Shown one piece after another: positions 17,927-26,561 of a DNA stretch of 64,000 bases. The DNA comes from Terrisporobacter petrolearius. GTDB lineage: Bacteria; Bacillota; Clostridia; Peptostreptococcales; Peptostreptococcaceae. Under the pieces are notes generated by a model. It saw only the letters and a list, made by a program, of their open reading frames with translations, was not told the DNA's origin and did no database searches. Within the stretch, counting starts at the first letter, position 1. Every line of letters begins with the position of its first letter. Location: the NCBI RefSeq assembly GCF_020748185.1, contig NZ_JAHZMO010000005.1:62001-126000 (forward strand), given 5' to 3'. A program made the position numbers and the translations under genes.

Positions 17927-18562
17927 TTATTTTATAAATATTTTTATCCTTTTATTTTCTTCATAGGTTCCGTTTACTTTATTATTAAAATAGCTTTCTA
18001 AATCATCTTCTTCTATATTCCACTCATACTTATATGCAAAATTATTCACTTGAACAACCTCCATAACAATATCTATCCCTAACTCTCCACTTCCTAGCAT
18101 TTTTTTATCCTCTTCACTTAAATTAATATCTATACTTTCAACCATAGGATTTTGAGTTTTATTTCCTACTTTTAATGGTTTAGTATAATAAATATAATTA
18201 TCTTCACTAATAAACCAGCTATCCTCATTACCATAATTAATTTTCACAGATGAGTTACTTAAAATTGTCCAATTATCTTCTTCAATTTTTGGATAAACAA
18301 AAACAAAGCCTCTCAGATAAACGTCACAACTACCTTCATTTATAAAGTTTAAATCTATATCCTCTAAATCATTCTTATTTTCAATTTTCATTTTTATCTC
18401 TAAGGCTTTATCTTCATAAAGAAAAGTTTTCATAGTATAAAAAGCATCTTCTCCATAAACAATAAGAGAGCAAAAAAACACCCCAATAATAACAATTAAT
18501 AAAAATATCGATTTCTTTATTTTGCGTCTTCTCTTATTTTTTCTTTTCTTACTTCTACTCAT
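17927..18562 (-). CDS. Secreted protein of unknown function, paralogue of its neighbour
   Basis: A 211-residue protein beginning MSRSKKRKNKRRRKIKKSI, an extremely basic N-region followed by a hydrophobic segment (FLLIVIIGVFFCSLIVYG) and a secreted domain rich in Asp, Glu and Asn. Start 18562 is set by CAGGTG six bases upstream; the earlier in-frame GTG overlaps that site. SWFISEDNYIYYTKPL and the C-terminal FAYKYEWNIEED mirror DYWYKCNDGYLYYMDSV and YAPYKTKWGIEK in the 17241-17912 protein. No enzymatic motif is visible; a structural surface or matrix role is possible. Confidence 0.6.
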   Translation of the reverse strand: MSRSKKRKNKRRRKIKKSIFLLIVIIGVFFCSLIVYGEDAFYTMKTFLYEDKALEIKMKIENKNDLEDIDLNFINEGSCDVYLRGFVFVYPKIEEDNWTILSNSSVKINYGNEDSWFISEDNYIYYTKPLKVGNKTQNPMVESIDINLSEEDKKMLGSGELGIDIVMEVVQVNNFAYKYEWNIEEDDLESYFNNKVNGTYEENKRIKIFIK

Positions 18563-18567
18563 ATTTA

Positions 18568-20487
18568 TCACCTGTTTATAATAATTTCATCAATCTTCCT
18601 TTGTGTAAAATAATTATTAGATTTTATATTTGTATTTATTATTATGGATTTTGTATTATATCCTGGTGCATTTTTTAATACAAAATTTTGATTACTAATT
18701 GGTTTATATGAAGATGAATTAATCAATGACAATTTATATGTCTTATCATAATCCAAATTACAAATAGTATATGATTTATTGCTTTTAACTTTTATATTTG
18801 ATGAGTTTGTTTCTCCATTTAATTTTAAATAGAAATAATCATCCTTACTTCCGTTTACTTTTACAGTCAACCTTCCTTCTAAAGGCTTTACTTGTAATCT
18901 ACTTGTATTTGTATATTTGTAAAATGTATGATTATTCAAGTAATTTAACTGAAAAATGTAATCATAATCAATTTTTTCTTTTAATGCATTGTACTCTGTC
19001 ACAGTATAATCAAACTTATCACTACTTATAGTTAGCTTGTCCCCTTTATTTATATTTGATAATTTATTAATTGAGCAAGGTGTTTTTTCATCATTCAAAT
19101 ATAAACTTACACTATTTTTTATGCTAATCCCTTTATATTTTGCATCATCTTTATTTATTTGCAATACATCACTAACCTTTGTTCCTCCTTCTTTTATCTC
19201 TTTTATTAGGTCCATACGAAAATCTAAATTACTATAATTATAAGAACTACTTTCATTTATAATTTCTACATCAAATAATACTTTCTCCCTGTATGAAAAT
19301 TTATAATTTGAATCTATATATTCTTTTTCATTATGTTCATCTAATAAATATGGCTTAATTTCAACTTTGAATTGAGGATTTTCAATAAGAAATAATGATA
19401 TTTTACTTGTCCCACCATTATAATTAAAAACATCTTCTCCCATTCTACCAAGTTGTCCTATTAATAAAGATATTTTATAGTCACTAACTCCTGATTTTAT
19501 ATACTGAGATATATCTCCAACCATTTTGTAATAATTTTCACTAGTAGTTGATTTTAAAATGTTACAATCAATATGTCTATTACGTGTGTGTTCAGACAAA
19601 AGATTATCTTCTTCTTTATTGCAATACTTATTATGTTCTACAGTATTTGTAAGGTTATAATTGCCAATAGTTTTATCTATTTTATATTTATAAGATTCTG
19701 ATGATGCCCTGTAATTAATATCTGTTATTTCACCATTAATAAAAACATTTAATAAATCAGAAAATGGTAATATTAGGTGACAATTTTCTTTACTTTCAAT
19801 ACCTATAACAGGTTGTACTTTTTTTGATTTTATTAATTCCAACTGTTCCTTATTTAATTTTAATTCTCCCTCTATCATTCTCCACTCTACAGGTGTCTCT
19901 CCAGTATGTTCATATTTTAAAACTTCAACATAACATGGCCACGTTATAATTTTACTTCCTAAATATCCATCTTTCCAAGTTGGACTTATACCACTTTCAA
20001 GCCAGGTTTGTATTGTATTATAATTAAATGAGTAAATAGGTTCAAAAGTCCTTAACCTCGTTCTAAGAACTTTGTTTCCTTTAATTCTACTTTCATCTTC
20101 AGGCTTAAACGAATTTACAGTATTTACGGTTCTCATTGATTTGTCCCCTGAAGTATAAAGATTAGTAAATATCTCTAATGGATTTATAGTATAATCAAAG
20201 TTAATATTTTTGATATTGTTAAAATCCTCACTGTTAAGTTTCTTTTCATCCTCCTTTATTTCATTAACTTCTCTCGTCTTAGTCCAATTACCAATTTTAA
20301 CTCTATCCACCCCCGGAGGAAGAGCATGAATTTTTTTAATGTAAACTAAGTTAATCATTAACAAACACAGGACTACTATACTTATCTTTAGTAATTTTCT
20401 TATTATTATCACCTCCTCAATTATTGGCGTGCATGGTGCAAATATTTTCCTAGAGGTCTTGACACTTTTTGAGCTAGCACCACACAC
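18568..20487 (-). CDS. Large secreted protein of unknown function (start codon uncertain)
   Basis: The frame encodes up to 639 residues. A clear signal peptide (RKLLKISIVVLCLLMINLVYIKKIHA, followed by LPPGVDRVKIGNWTK) begins about 30 residues after the first ATG at 20487. That ATG has no ribosome binding site. A perfect AGGAGGTGAT site lies at about 20417-20408, and the codons at the right distance are ATA (20409, 20406, 20403), not ATG, GTG or TTG. The body is a beta-rich, Asn/Ser/Lys-rich exported protein with no motif I recognise. It heads the operon with the two smaller secreted proteins, the next start lying six bases past its stop. Confidence 0.6.
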   Translation of the reverse strand: MCGASSKSVKTSRKIFAPCTPIIEEVIIIRKLLKISIVVLCLLMINLVYIKKIHALPPGVDRVKIGNWTKTREVNEIKEDEKKLNSEDFNNIKNINFDYTINPLEIFTNLYTSGDKSMRTVNTVNSFKPEDESRIKGNKVLRTRLRTFEPIYSFNYNTIQTWLESGISPTWKDGYLGSKIITWPCYVEVLKYEHTGETPVEWRMIEGELKLNKEQLELIKSKKVQPVIGIESKENCHLILPFSDLLNVFINGEITDINYRASSESYKYKIDKTIGNYNLTNTVEHNKYCNKEEDNLLSEHTRNRHIDCNILKSTTSENYYKMVGDISQYIKSGVSDYKISLLIGQLGRMGEDVFNYNGGTSKISLFLIENPQFKVEIKPYLLDEHNEKEYIDSNYKFSYREKVLFDVEIINESSSYNYSNLDFRMDLIKEIKEGGTKVSDVLQINKDDAKYKGISIKNSVSLYLNDEKTPCSINKLSNINKGDKLTISSDKFDYTVTEYNALKEKIDYDYIFQLNYLNNHTFYKYTNTSRLQVKPLEGRLTVKVNGSKDDYFYLKLNGETNSSNIKVKSNKSYTICNLDYDKTYKLSLINSSSYKPISNQNFVLKNAPGYNTKSIIINTNIKSNNYFTQRKIDEIIINR

Positions 20488-20606
20488 ATATTAATTTATA
20501 TTAAAAAAACTTGATTATTATTACTCATTATTTTTAATTTTTAAAAATTCATTTTTATTTTTAAAATATTTATTTTTTAAAATTAAAATATTCATTATCA
20601 TATTTA

Positions 20607-20655
20607 AAAGAGTGCTATCTTTAATGACATTAAATCATTAAAGATAGCACTCTTT
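20607..20655. terminator. Very long terminator hairpin
   Basis: A perfect 21-base stem (20607-20627 and 20635-20655) with a 7-base loop and flanking T-run, directly after the phosphatase stop codon. It separates the hydrogenase-sensor operon from the secreted-protein operon. Confidence 0.85.
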
Positions 20656-20663
20656 ATATTATT

Positions 20664-21827
20664 CTAATAGTATTCAACTTCAACAATCTTACCAAGTTTA
20701 ACTAAAATATTCTTCATTTCATTTAAAACATAAAGTCTAGCACTTAAATCATCTGATATATCTGACATCATATTCTCAGGATTTATACATCTTCCTATTA
20801 TCATTTTTATATGAATACAATCTTCATACAACATTTTAGACAACAATGTGGCCCCATCCTTTTTTTTATGTAAAAAACTATCATCATTAGTAGTTAATAA
20901 TCGTCTTAATATTTCACATGATCTTCTTAGTGTTAATACTCCCTCTGTTACCAAATCTATTCCCTCTATATATCCTATTGGTGGCACACCTTCATCTATA
21001 ATATCTGTACTAGATCTATATTTTACATTTAGCTCTCTTGCAACGATATTTGCCGTAGTTCCACCACAAACTATTTTTTTCCCTGCACTTCCCATCATTT
21101 CATATACAACTTCTTTATCCTTACTTTTATTAATAGGTGGTCCAGAAAATAAAACTGCATTACTATCATGACTAACCTTTATAGTTGCAACAGTAGTATC
21201 ATCTCCTGGTTCAAAGTAATATAATTGATTACAAACTCCTAACAGATTGTTTGTAATAGTTTTTGCGTTCATATTTTCATTAGTAAATTTCAGTAAATGC
21301 TTTGAAATATCTTTCCATTGCCAAGAATAATTTAAAGTTTTCCTTCCTCCTGCAAATTCTACACCATCACTAATCAATACTATTCGATCTCTTTCTGTAA
21401 GTTGTATTTTACATTCTCTTATTTTTTTATCATGAATTACTATCTCATTCCAATCTAATGAAAGTATGTCTTTTCCTCTCATAAAAAACAATGTAGGGTT
21501 ATCAAACTCAACAATATAAGCTATACCATCTTTGGCCACTTTTACTATAGTAAAGGTAGAATAAGCTATTTTATTTTGTGAGCAAATAGGCAGCGTCTGG
21601 CTAACAGTATCCACTACATCTTCTGTTCTCATTCCTTCCTTTAGCATGGTAAGAGCTATTTTTGATGTAAGAGTAGCTAAAATATTAGCCTTTACACCAC
21701 TTCCCATTCCATCAGAAAGAACTGCAATGAATTGCTCATCATCAGCATAAAATTCCACTTTATCTCCACATAACTCTTCTCCATATTTTAATAAACTTCC
21801 ATAAGCAAAATCTATGTAGTATTTCAT
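20664..21827 (-). CDS. SpoIIE-type PP2C serine/threonine phosphatase
   Basis: A 387-residue cytosolic phosphatase. The PP2C metal-binding motifs are visible: AVLSDGMGSGVKA (about residues 35-47), VLISDGVEFAGG (about 150-161) and PGDDTTVATIKV (about 207-218), as in SpoIIE. A C-terminal region of about 170 residues has no recognised domain. The start ATG overlaps the stop of the upstream hydrogenase-like gene (TAATG), so the two products are made together. In other Clostridia a PP2C phosphatase is encoded beside sensory [FeFe]-hydrogenases, so it is probably the output module of a redox or H2 signalling pair. Its phosphoprotein target is unknown. Confidence 0.88.
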   Translation of the reverse strand: MKYYIDFAYGSLLKYGEELCGDKVEFYADDEQFIAVLSDGMGSGVKANILATLTSKIALTMLKEGMRTEDVVDTVSQTLPICSQNKIAYSTFTIVKVAKDGIAYIVEFDNPTLFFMRGKDILSLDWNEIVIHDKKIRECKIQLTERDRIVLISDGVEFAGGRKTLNYSWQWKDISKHLLKFTNENMNAKTITNNLLGVCNQLYYFEPGDDTTVATIKVSHDSNAVLFSGPPINKSKDKEVVYEMMGSAGKKIVCGGTTANIVARELNVKYRSSTDIIDEGVPPIGYIEGIDLVTEGVLTLRRSCEILRRLLTTNDDSFLHKKKDGATLLSKMLYEDCIHIKMIIGRCINPENMMSDISDDLSARLYVLNEMKNILVKLGKIVEVEYY

Positions 21828-23539
21828 TATCTATGACCCTCTTCCTCAATAAGTTTTTTCAACTTAGTTAAGGTAACTTTGGTTTCTGCTGTTGTTTCTC
21901 CAAGAAGACTTGCTATCTCTTGTGCCACCATCATTTGTTTATTTATAACATCTTGAGCCATGTTTATGGAGTTTATTTTCATAGTCTGTAATTCTTTTTC
22001 CTTGTTCTCTTCTTTTGTAATATTGTTTGCTATCCATATATAAATTTGATTTTCCTCTAGCCATATAATATTCTGGTCTAACACGCCATTATAGTCTGGA
22101 AGTTCTATCTTATCACCAATAATATTTTTCCTTGTGTCCCTTACTTGCTGAAATTTATCTTCATCCAGATACATAATCACAGGTACTCCTCGGGCTTCGT
22201 CATTACTAACTTGAAAGAAATTTTGTGCTGCTGGATTAAACTCTTCTACACATAAGTTCTTATCTACTATACCAATTAAATTAGGTGTAGCTGATATAAT
22301 TACATTAGCCTTATTTTCCGCTTTTTGCCTCATATACGGAACACACATACTAGTATCAGCATAACCATTAAACACTGCTTTGGCTTTATCTCTACATGTT
22401 TTATAACCACATGCCTTACAATTTATCTCATCCATTCTTGCGAATTTACCCATAGACTTTAAAATTTCTCTAAGCTCTGTTTCACTAGGCTCTTTTAAAG
22501 GAGTATATTTAGACTGAAAATTTCTATGTAAATCTATTTTCCATAGTATTTCATCATAAGAATTATCTATTTTATCCTTATATGACTTTTCGCACTCTTT
22601 ACTATAAGTCTCTATATTTTTTCTTCTTTCATAAGAACTGGCCCCATCATCTTCAATTCCAGACCCTCTAAGGCAACCACTTTCACAGAAATTCATATCA
22701 AATATTACATTGCTTACTCTTTTATTTAAAATTGCCTCTATAGTTTTCTTACAATCATTTGGACCATCCACAGATATCACTTCTTTATTTTTACTAGAAT
22801 CAAAAAAGTAATCTGTATTTTCAGATACAAATGGGAAAACCCTGTTATAATGGCTAATAGCATCAAATGAACTTTCTTTAAAATCTTCAAAATAAATATT
22901 TTCTTGTTTTATCCATGTTCTTAACTCCTCTAGCGTAATAACAGCATCTACACTATTTTCGAATCTTGATTCATCCTTCTTTCCAAGACAAGGTCCTATA
23001 AAAACAACTTTTGCATTTTCTCCGTATTTTCTCTTTATGATTCTTCCATGACAAGCAAAAGCTGATATAACAGGTATTAGATTTTCAATTAAGTCAGGGT
23101 AATGTTTTTCTACTAAGTTAATTATGGATGGACAAAGAGTTGTTATATAATTTTTATCATCATTTTTATTAATATATTTAAAGTATTCATCTATTATAGG
23201 TTGAGCTGCTACCAATGTTTCTTCTACATAAGAAAATCCCAGATATTTCAATACTCCAGGTATTTTATGACTATCGTTTCCAAAAACAGCAGCAAAACTT
23301 GGTGCAATAGAAGCTACTACCGTTTCTTTATTTTTTATATAATGTTTTACAATTGGTACCTCTGATGTGCTTAATCTATTTTTTTGTGGACACGCCAAAT
23401 AACAGGCATCACAAACTATACATCTTTCTTCTCTAATTCTCGCTTGTTCATTTTTTATTTCTATAGCATTAACTGGGCATACTCTTACACAAGCATAGCA
23501 ATTTTTACAATTTTTCTTACTAAATTTATCAAACCACAT
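21827..23539 (-). CDS. [FeFe]-hydrogenase-like sensory protein with PAS domain
   Basis: A 570-residue cytosolic protein. Order: two [4Fe-4S] ferredoxin motifs (Cys11/14/17/21 and Cys40/43/46/50), a hydrogenase large-subunit C-terminal domain (about 70-345), a four-Cys Fe-S motif (Cys374/377/382/399) and a PAS domain (about 412-520) with a C-terminal helix. H-cluster motifs are altered but keep the ligands: L1 TTLCPS (Cys136), L2 GPCLGKKDE (Cys184, Lys187, Glu190), L3 FCESGC (Cys285, Cys289). The proton-transfer Cys of TSCCP is Leu. This fits sensory rather than bulk-turnover hydrogenases. It is coupled to the PP2C gene downstream. Confidence 0.85.
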   Translation of the reverse strand: MWFDKFSKKNCKNCYACVRVCPVNAIEIKNEQARIREERCIVCDACYLACPQKNRLSTSEVPIVKHYIKNKETVVASIAPSFAAVFGNDSHKIPGVLKYLGFSYVEETLVAAQPIIDEYFKYINKNDDKNYITTLCPSIINLVEKHYPDLIENLIPVISAFACHGRIIKRKYGENAKVVFIGPCLGKKDESRFENSVDAVITLEELRTWIKQENIYFEDFKESSFDAISHYNRVFPFVSENTDYFFDSSKNKEVISVDGPNDCKKTIEAILNKRVSNVIFDMNFCESGCLRGSGIEDDGASSYERRKNIETYSKECEKSYKDKIDNSYDEILWKIDLHRNFQSKYTPLKEPSETELREILKSMGKFARMDEINCKACGYKTCRDKAKAVFNGYADTSMCVPYMRQKAENKANVIISATPNLIGIVDKNLCVEEFNPAAQNFFQVSNDEARGVPVIMYLDEDKFQQVRDTRKNIIGDKIELPDYNGVLDQNIIWLEENQIYIWIANNITKEENKEKELQTMKINSINMAQDVINKQMMVAQEIASLLGETTAETKVTLTKLKKLIEEEGHR

Positions 23540-23626
23540 AAGTTTTCCCCCTCGATTAATATTAGCCTGAAATCATACTAAAATTATAACAAACATAAAT
23601 ACAATTTTTTACATATTTAATAAAAA

Positions 23627-23660
23627 AAGAACTTAGTACTTTATTTAGTACTAAGTTCTT
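23627..23660. terminator. Terminator downstream of the exported Lys/Glu/Thr-rich protein gene
   Basis: AAGAACTTAGTACT (23627-23640) and AGTACTAAGTTCTT (23647-23660) form a perfect 14-base stem with a 6-base loop; an A-run on the plus strand gives a U-run to minus-strand transcripts. Confidence 0.8.
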
Positions 23661-23677
23661 AGTTGTATTAATATCTT

Positions 23678-24259
23678 TTATTGTAATAATTCAAAATATC
23701 CTGATGGATGGAAGAAATATATTGATCCACTATCTTTATCTACTAAGTAAGCTAAATCAGTTTCTATATTTGGTAAAAATACATATCCCCTTATTCCTTT
23801 TTCTTGCATTGCTTCAAAAGTATTTTCGTCACCTTGGTATGTATATGTAAAGTCAGCTTTTTCTACATCTTTTATGTATTTATTTAAAATCGCTTCAGCT
23901 TGTGATTTTGTCATTCCTGTTTTAACTTCTTCTTTATCTTTATCATCTTTTACTACTGTATTATCAGCTGGCTTAGTAGTTTCTTCTTTTTTATTGTTTA
24001 CCTTTATTTCTTCTTTTACTGGTTTTTTATTTTTTACAGCTGTAGTTTCAACTTTTGCTGGTTTTTTAGTTTCTTCTTTTTGTTCAGTTTTATATTCATT
24101 ATCTTTTGTAACTTCTACTTTTTCAGTGTTTGTAGTTTGTTCAACTTTTACTGGTTTTACACTTACTTGTTCATTATTTTGTGATATTGCATTTGCGATT
24201 GGAGTTATTAATAATGCTCCGCTTAATAATAAAGTTACTGCTATAATTCCTTTTTTCAT
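23678..24259 (-). CDS. Exported protein with low-complexity linker, function unknown
   Basis: A 193-residue protein with a classic signal peptide (MKKGIIAVTLLLSGALLITPIANA), a roughly 90-residue low-complexity linker rich in Lys, Glu, Thr and Val (about residues 30-115), and a compact C-terminal domain (TKSQAEAILNKYIKDV ... SGSIYFFHPSGYFELLQ). The linker could cross the cell wall. The C-terminal domain resembles small PepSY/stress-exported domains in length, but I cannot assign it. Its upstream region carries repeated TTAC-type motifs that suggest regulated expression. Confidence 0.65.
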   Translation of the reverse strand: MKKGIIAVTLLLSGALLITPIANAISQNNEQVSVKPVKVEQTTNTEKVEVTKDNEYKTEQKEETKKPAKVETTAVKNKKPVKEEIKVNNKKEETTKPADNTVVKDDKDKEEVKTGMTKSQAEAILNKYIKDVEKADFTYTYQGDENTFEAMQEKGIRGYVFLPNIETDLAYLVDKDSGSIYFFHPSGYFELLQ

Positions 24260-24350
24260 TTTTCAACACTTCCTTCTAATTTATTTTATAATCTTTAAGA
24301 TTTCGTCTTTTTTCTTTTATTTATACTATTATAATACCATTACCCCTTGA

Positions 24351-24420
24351 ATAATTACAGTTACATACTTGTTACTTTGAATTACAAAATAGTAACATAG
24401 ATAATTACAGAAATGTTACT
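24351..24420. promoter_or_regulatory. Cluster of short repeats upstream of the exported protein gene
   Basis: ATAATTACAG occurs at 24351-24360 and again at 24401-24410. GTTAC occurs at 24360-24364, 24371-24375 and 24415-24419, and its complement AGTAAC at 24391-24396; the first two copies are 11 bases apart. A TATAAT -10 lies downstream on the minus strand (within 24325-24335) with a poor -35. This looks like an activator-binding region; the factor is unknown. Confidence 0.4.
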
Positions 24421-24465
24421 TAATTTCAATAATATGTAAAATAATTTTTATTTGTCCATATTAAG

Positions 24466-24497
24466 AAAAATCCCTTAGGTTATTCTAAGGGATTTTT
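24466..24497. terminator. Bidirectional terminator
   Basis: AAAAATCCCTTAG (24466-24478) and CTAAGGGATTTTT (24485-24497) form a perfect 13-base stem with a 6-base loop and T-runs on both strands, past the last gene of the ABC operon. Confidence 0.85.
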
Positions 24498-24500
24498 TTG

Positions 24501-25724
24501 TTATAATTCTTCATTTTTTACAATTCCAAAAGCTATATTATACATAATTTTTTCTTTTATTTTACCATTGTATAACACTTCATTGTTTTTCTCATTTATA
24601 ACATAAATATAATAATCTATGTCCGGAGATCCATTTCCACGATCTACATAGTCGTCTTCTTTATAATCACACATTATAAGGTATGTTTTATCATTATTAC
24701 GTCTCATTTCCAAAATATATTTATTGTAATCATTTTTAGACTTTGCATATATTTCATTTGTGTTTTTTGTTTTTTTATTCACTAAATCTACTACTAAGGT
24801 CTTTGCTTTTTTGCTTATTGGATCTACATCGCAAGAAAGCAACACTTCATTTCCTTCAATAGAATAATTAGTTATATTTTGATTTTCAACTCCTAAATTA
24901 ATAATATTTATTTCTTTAGTAATAATATTAAATGCAAATAAACATGTATTTATCTCTTTGCTGGTTTCATCTTTTATATGAGTAACAAAATATGCCACAT
25001 TATCTTTTACAAATCCCACGTCACTATTTGTATACATTTCATTTGGATCATATGATTTAGTTATAATACACTTAGATTGCTGTGAAGATAGATTTAATTT
25101 GAATAAACTCAAGTAAGTTTGTTTATACATATCTTGTTCACTATCTTGGGGTTTGTTATTATATTGCTCACTATCATCATAAACTGACGAAATAATCGCC
25201 AAATAAATATTATCATTATCTCTCATTGGTAAAGCTTTATAAATACTATTTCCATTCACATTAATAGTATCATCTATTTTTATTTCATAATTTTTAATCT
25301 TTGAACTTTTTTTATTTTTTATATCAATATATACTGTCATTTCATCACCACTGTAAGGTGAATAAGTATTTAAAAGAGACACATTGGTAATTTCATCATC
25401 TGTCTCGCAAATATTACTTTTATCATTGGATATTTTGAATAATTCTCTATCATCTATATTTTTCTTTGATATGGCGAAACTTGCAATACCTTGCTTTACA
25501 TTCTTTTCAATTTTTTCTTTATCTTTGGATATTATAATATTATCTGTTTCATACAAACCTTTTCTCTTCTGATAAACGATATTCATATCACCAAGAGCAC
25601 TTCTATCTCCGTATACATCTTCTATATCTACCTTATCTTTTGTAATAAAACTTAAGGAGAAAATAATTAATATCATGGTTAATGATACAATAATTAAAAA
25701 TACCTTTGAAATTCTTTTATCCAT
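24501..25724 (-). CDS. Membrane-anchored extracytoplasmic protein of the ABC operon
   Basis: A 407-residue protein with an N-terminal hydrophobic anchor (VFLIIVSLTMILIIFSLSFI) after a short basic head, then a long polar, beta-rich domain with repeated short strands (e.g. NIYLAIISSVYDDS, VAYFVTHIKDET, KTYLIMCDYKED), reminiscent of a propeller or sensor domain. No enzyme motif is seen. It follows the permease by 9 bases as the last gene of an ABC-exporter operon, suggesting an accessory surface subunit. The function is unknown. Confidence 0.6.
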   Translation of the reverse strand: MDKRISKVFLIIVSLTMILIIFSLSFITKDKVDIEDVYGDRSALGDMNIVYQKRKGLYETDNIIISKDKEKIEKNVKQGIASFAISKKNIDDRELFKISNDKSNICETDDEITNVSLLNTYSPYSGDEMTVYIDIKNKKSSKIKNYEIKIDDTINVNGNSIYKALPMRDNDNIYLAIISSVYDDSEQYNNKPQDSEQDMYKQTYLSLFKLNLSSQQSKCIITKSYDPNEMYTNSDVGFVKDNVAYFVTHIKDETSKEINTCLFAFNIITKEINIINLGVENQNITNYSIEGNEVLLSCDVDPISKKAKTLVVDLVNKKTKNTNEIYAKSKNDYNKYILEMRRNNDKTYLIMCDYKEDDYVDRGNGSPDIDYYIYVINEKNNEVLYNGKIKEKIMYNIAFGIVKNEEL

Positions 25725-25733
25725 AATATCCCC

Positions 25734-26561
25734 CTAAACATGTATTCTTTTATTCAATAATCTATAAGAAATAATAAGGGATAATACCCCCATAATTACG
25801 TAGTATAAAATATGATTTTTTAACAATTCATCTGTAAATATTATAGAAGTAGTTGAAATATACATATATATAAATCCTGCAATTACAATATAAGATAAAC
25901 CTAAAAATCCACCTAATTTATCAAAAGATTTATGAATTAATACTCCTGTAAACAAAACTATAACTGCTAAAATAGGTCCTATAACATAGTACATAAATAA
26001 TTCTAATGGATATATAGGCAATCCCATAAACAAAAAGCTCATTGAGTTGTTATAATTTATAATATGAATAATTTCACTAATATCAATACCTGTAAAGCTC
26101 TTAATTACTAATACCTCTAATACCCACAATATATGCTGTGTTACTAATACACCGTATATAAATGACACTACTGTTATTAATTTTGATATAAATATATTAA
26201 ATTTATTATAAGGTAGTGTAAACAAAGTATAGACTACCTTCGTTTTATTTGAAAAGTCTTTGTACCATATTAGTAATGTGTAATATAAACACCATATAAG
26301 TGCTAATACCATAAAAAATAAAGATAAAATATATAATGAGTATATTAAACTACCATTTTTTATAATCATATATGCCTCTTCCGATTTGAGTAAACCTATT
26401 CCACTTCTTATATTCAAAATTTCTTGAACTTGCTTGGCTACTGAATGTAAGTTATAAACAAACCAGATAAGATTACTTATTGTAAGCAACCCTAAAATAG
26501 TGAAATAAATCTTTTTAATTCTTTTAAACTCTATATCATATAGTGTTAAAATCTTACTCAC
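25734..26561 (-). CDS. ABC transporter permease (YtrC/ABC-2 like)
   Basis: A 275-residue integral membrane protein with about six hydrophobic segments (around 20-35, 60-90, 112-150, 170-200, 215-232, 248-265). The start is GTG (26561) with GGGAGG nine bases upstream and overlaps the ATPase gene by 8 bases, so it is the partner of that ATPase. The layout matches Ytr/ABC-2 type systems of Firmicutes induced by cell-wall antibiotics; substrate unknown. No GntR-type regulator (YtrA) is next to it. Confidence 0.7.
   Translation of the reverse strand: MSKILTLYDIEFKRIKKIYFTILGLLTISNLIWFVYNLHSVAKQVQEILNIRSGIGLLKSEEAYMIIKNGSLIYSLYILSLFFMVLALIWCLYYTLLIWYKDFSNKTKVVYTLFTLPYNKFNIFISKLITVVSFIYGVLVTQHILWVLEVLVIKSFTGIDISEIIHIINYNNSMSFLFMGLPIYPLELFMYYVIGPILAVIVLFTGVLIHKSFDKLGGFLGLSYIVIAGFIYMYISTTSIIFTDELLKNHILYYVIMGVLSLIISYRLLNKRIHV

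Noticed and set aside
23874-24350. 158-codon plus-strand frame opposite the exported Lys/Glu/Thr-rich protein
   Set aside because: It is the Ser/Phe-rich antisense of the low-complexity linker; the reverse strand has the signal peptide and ribosome binding site.
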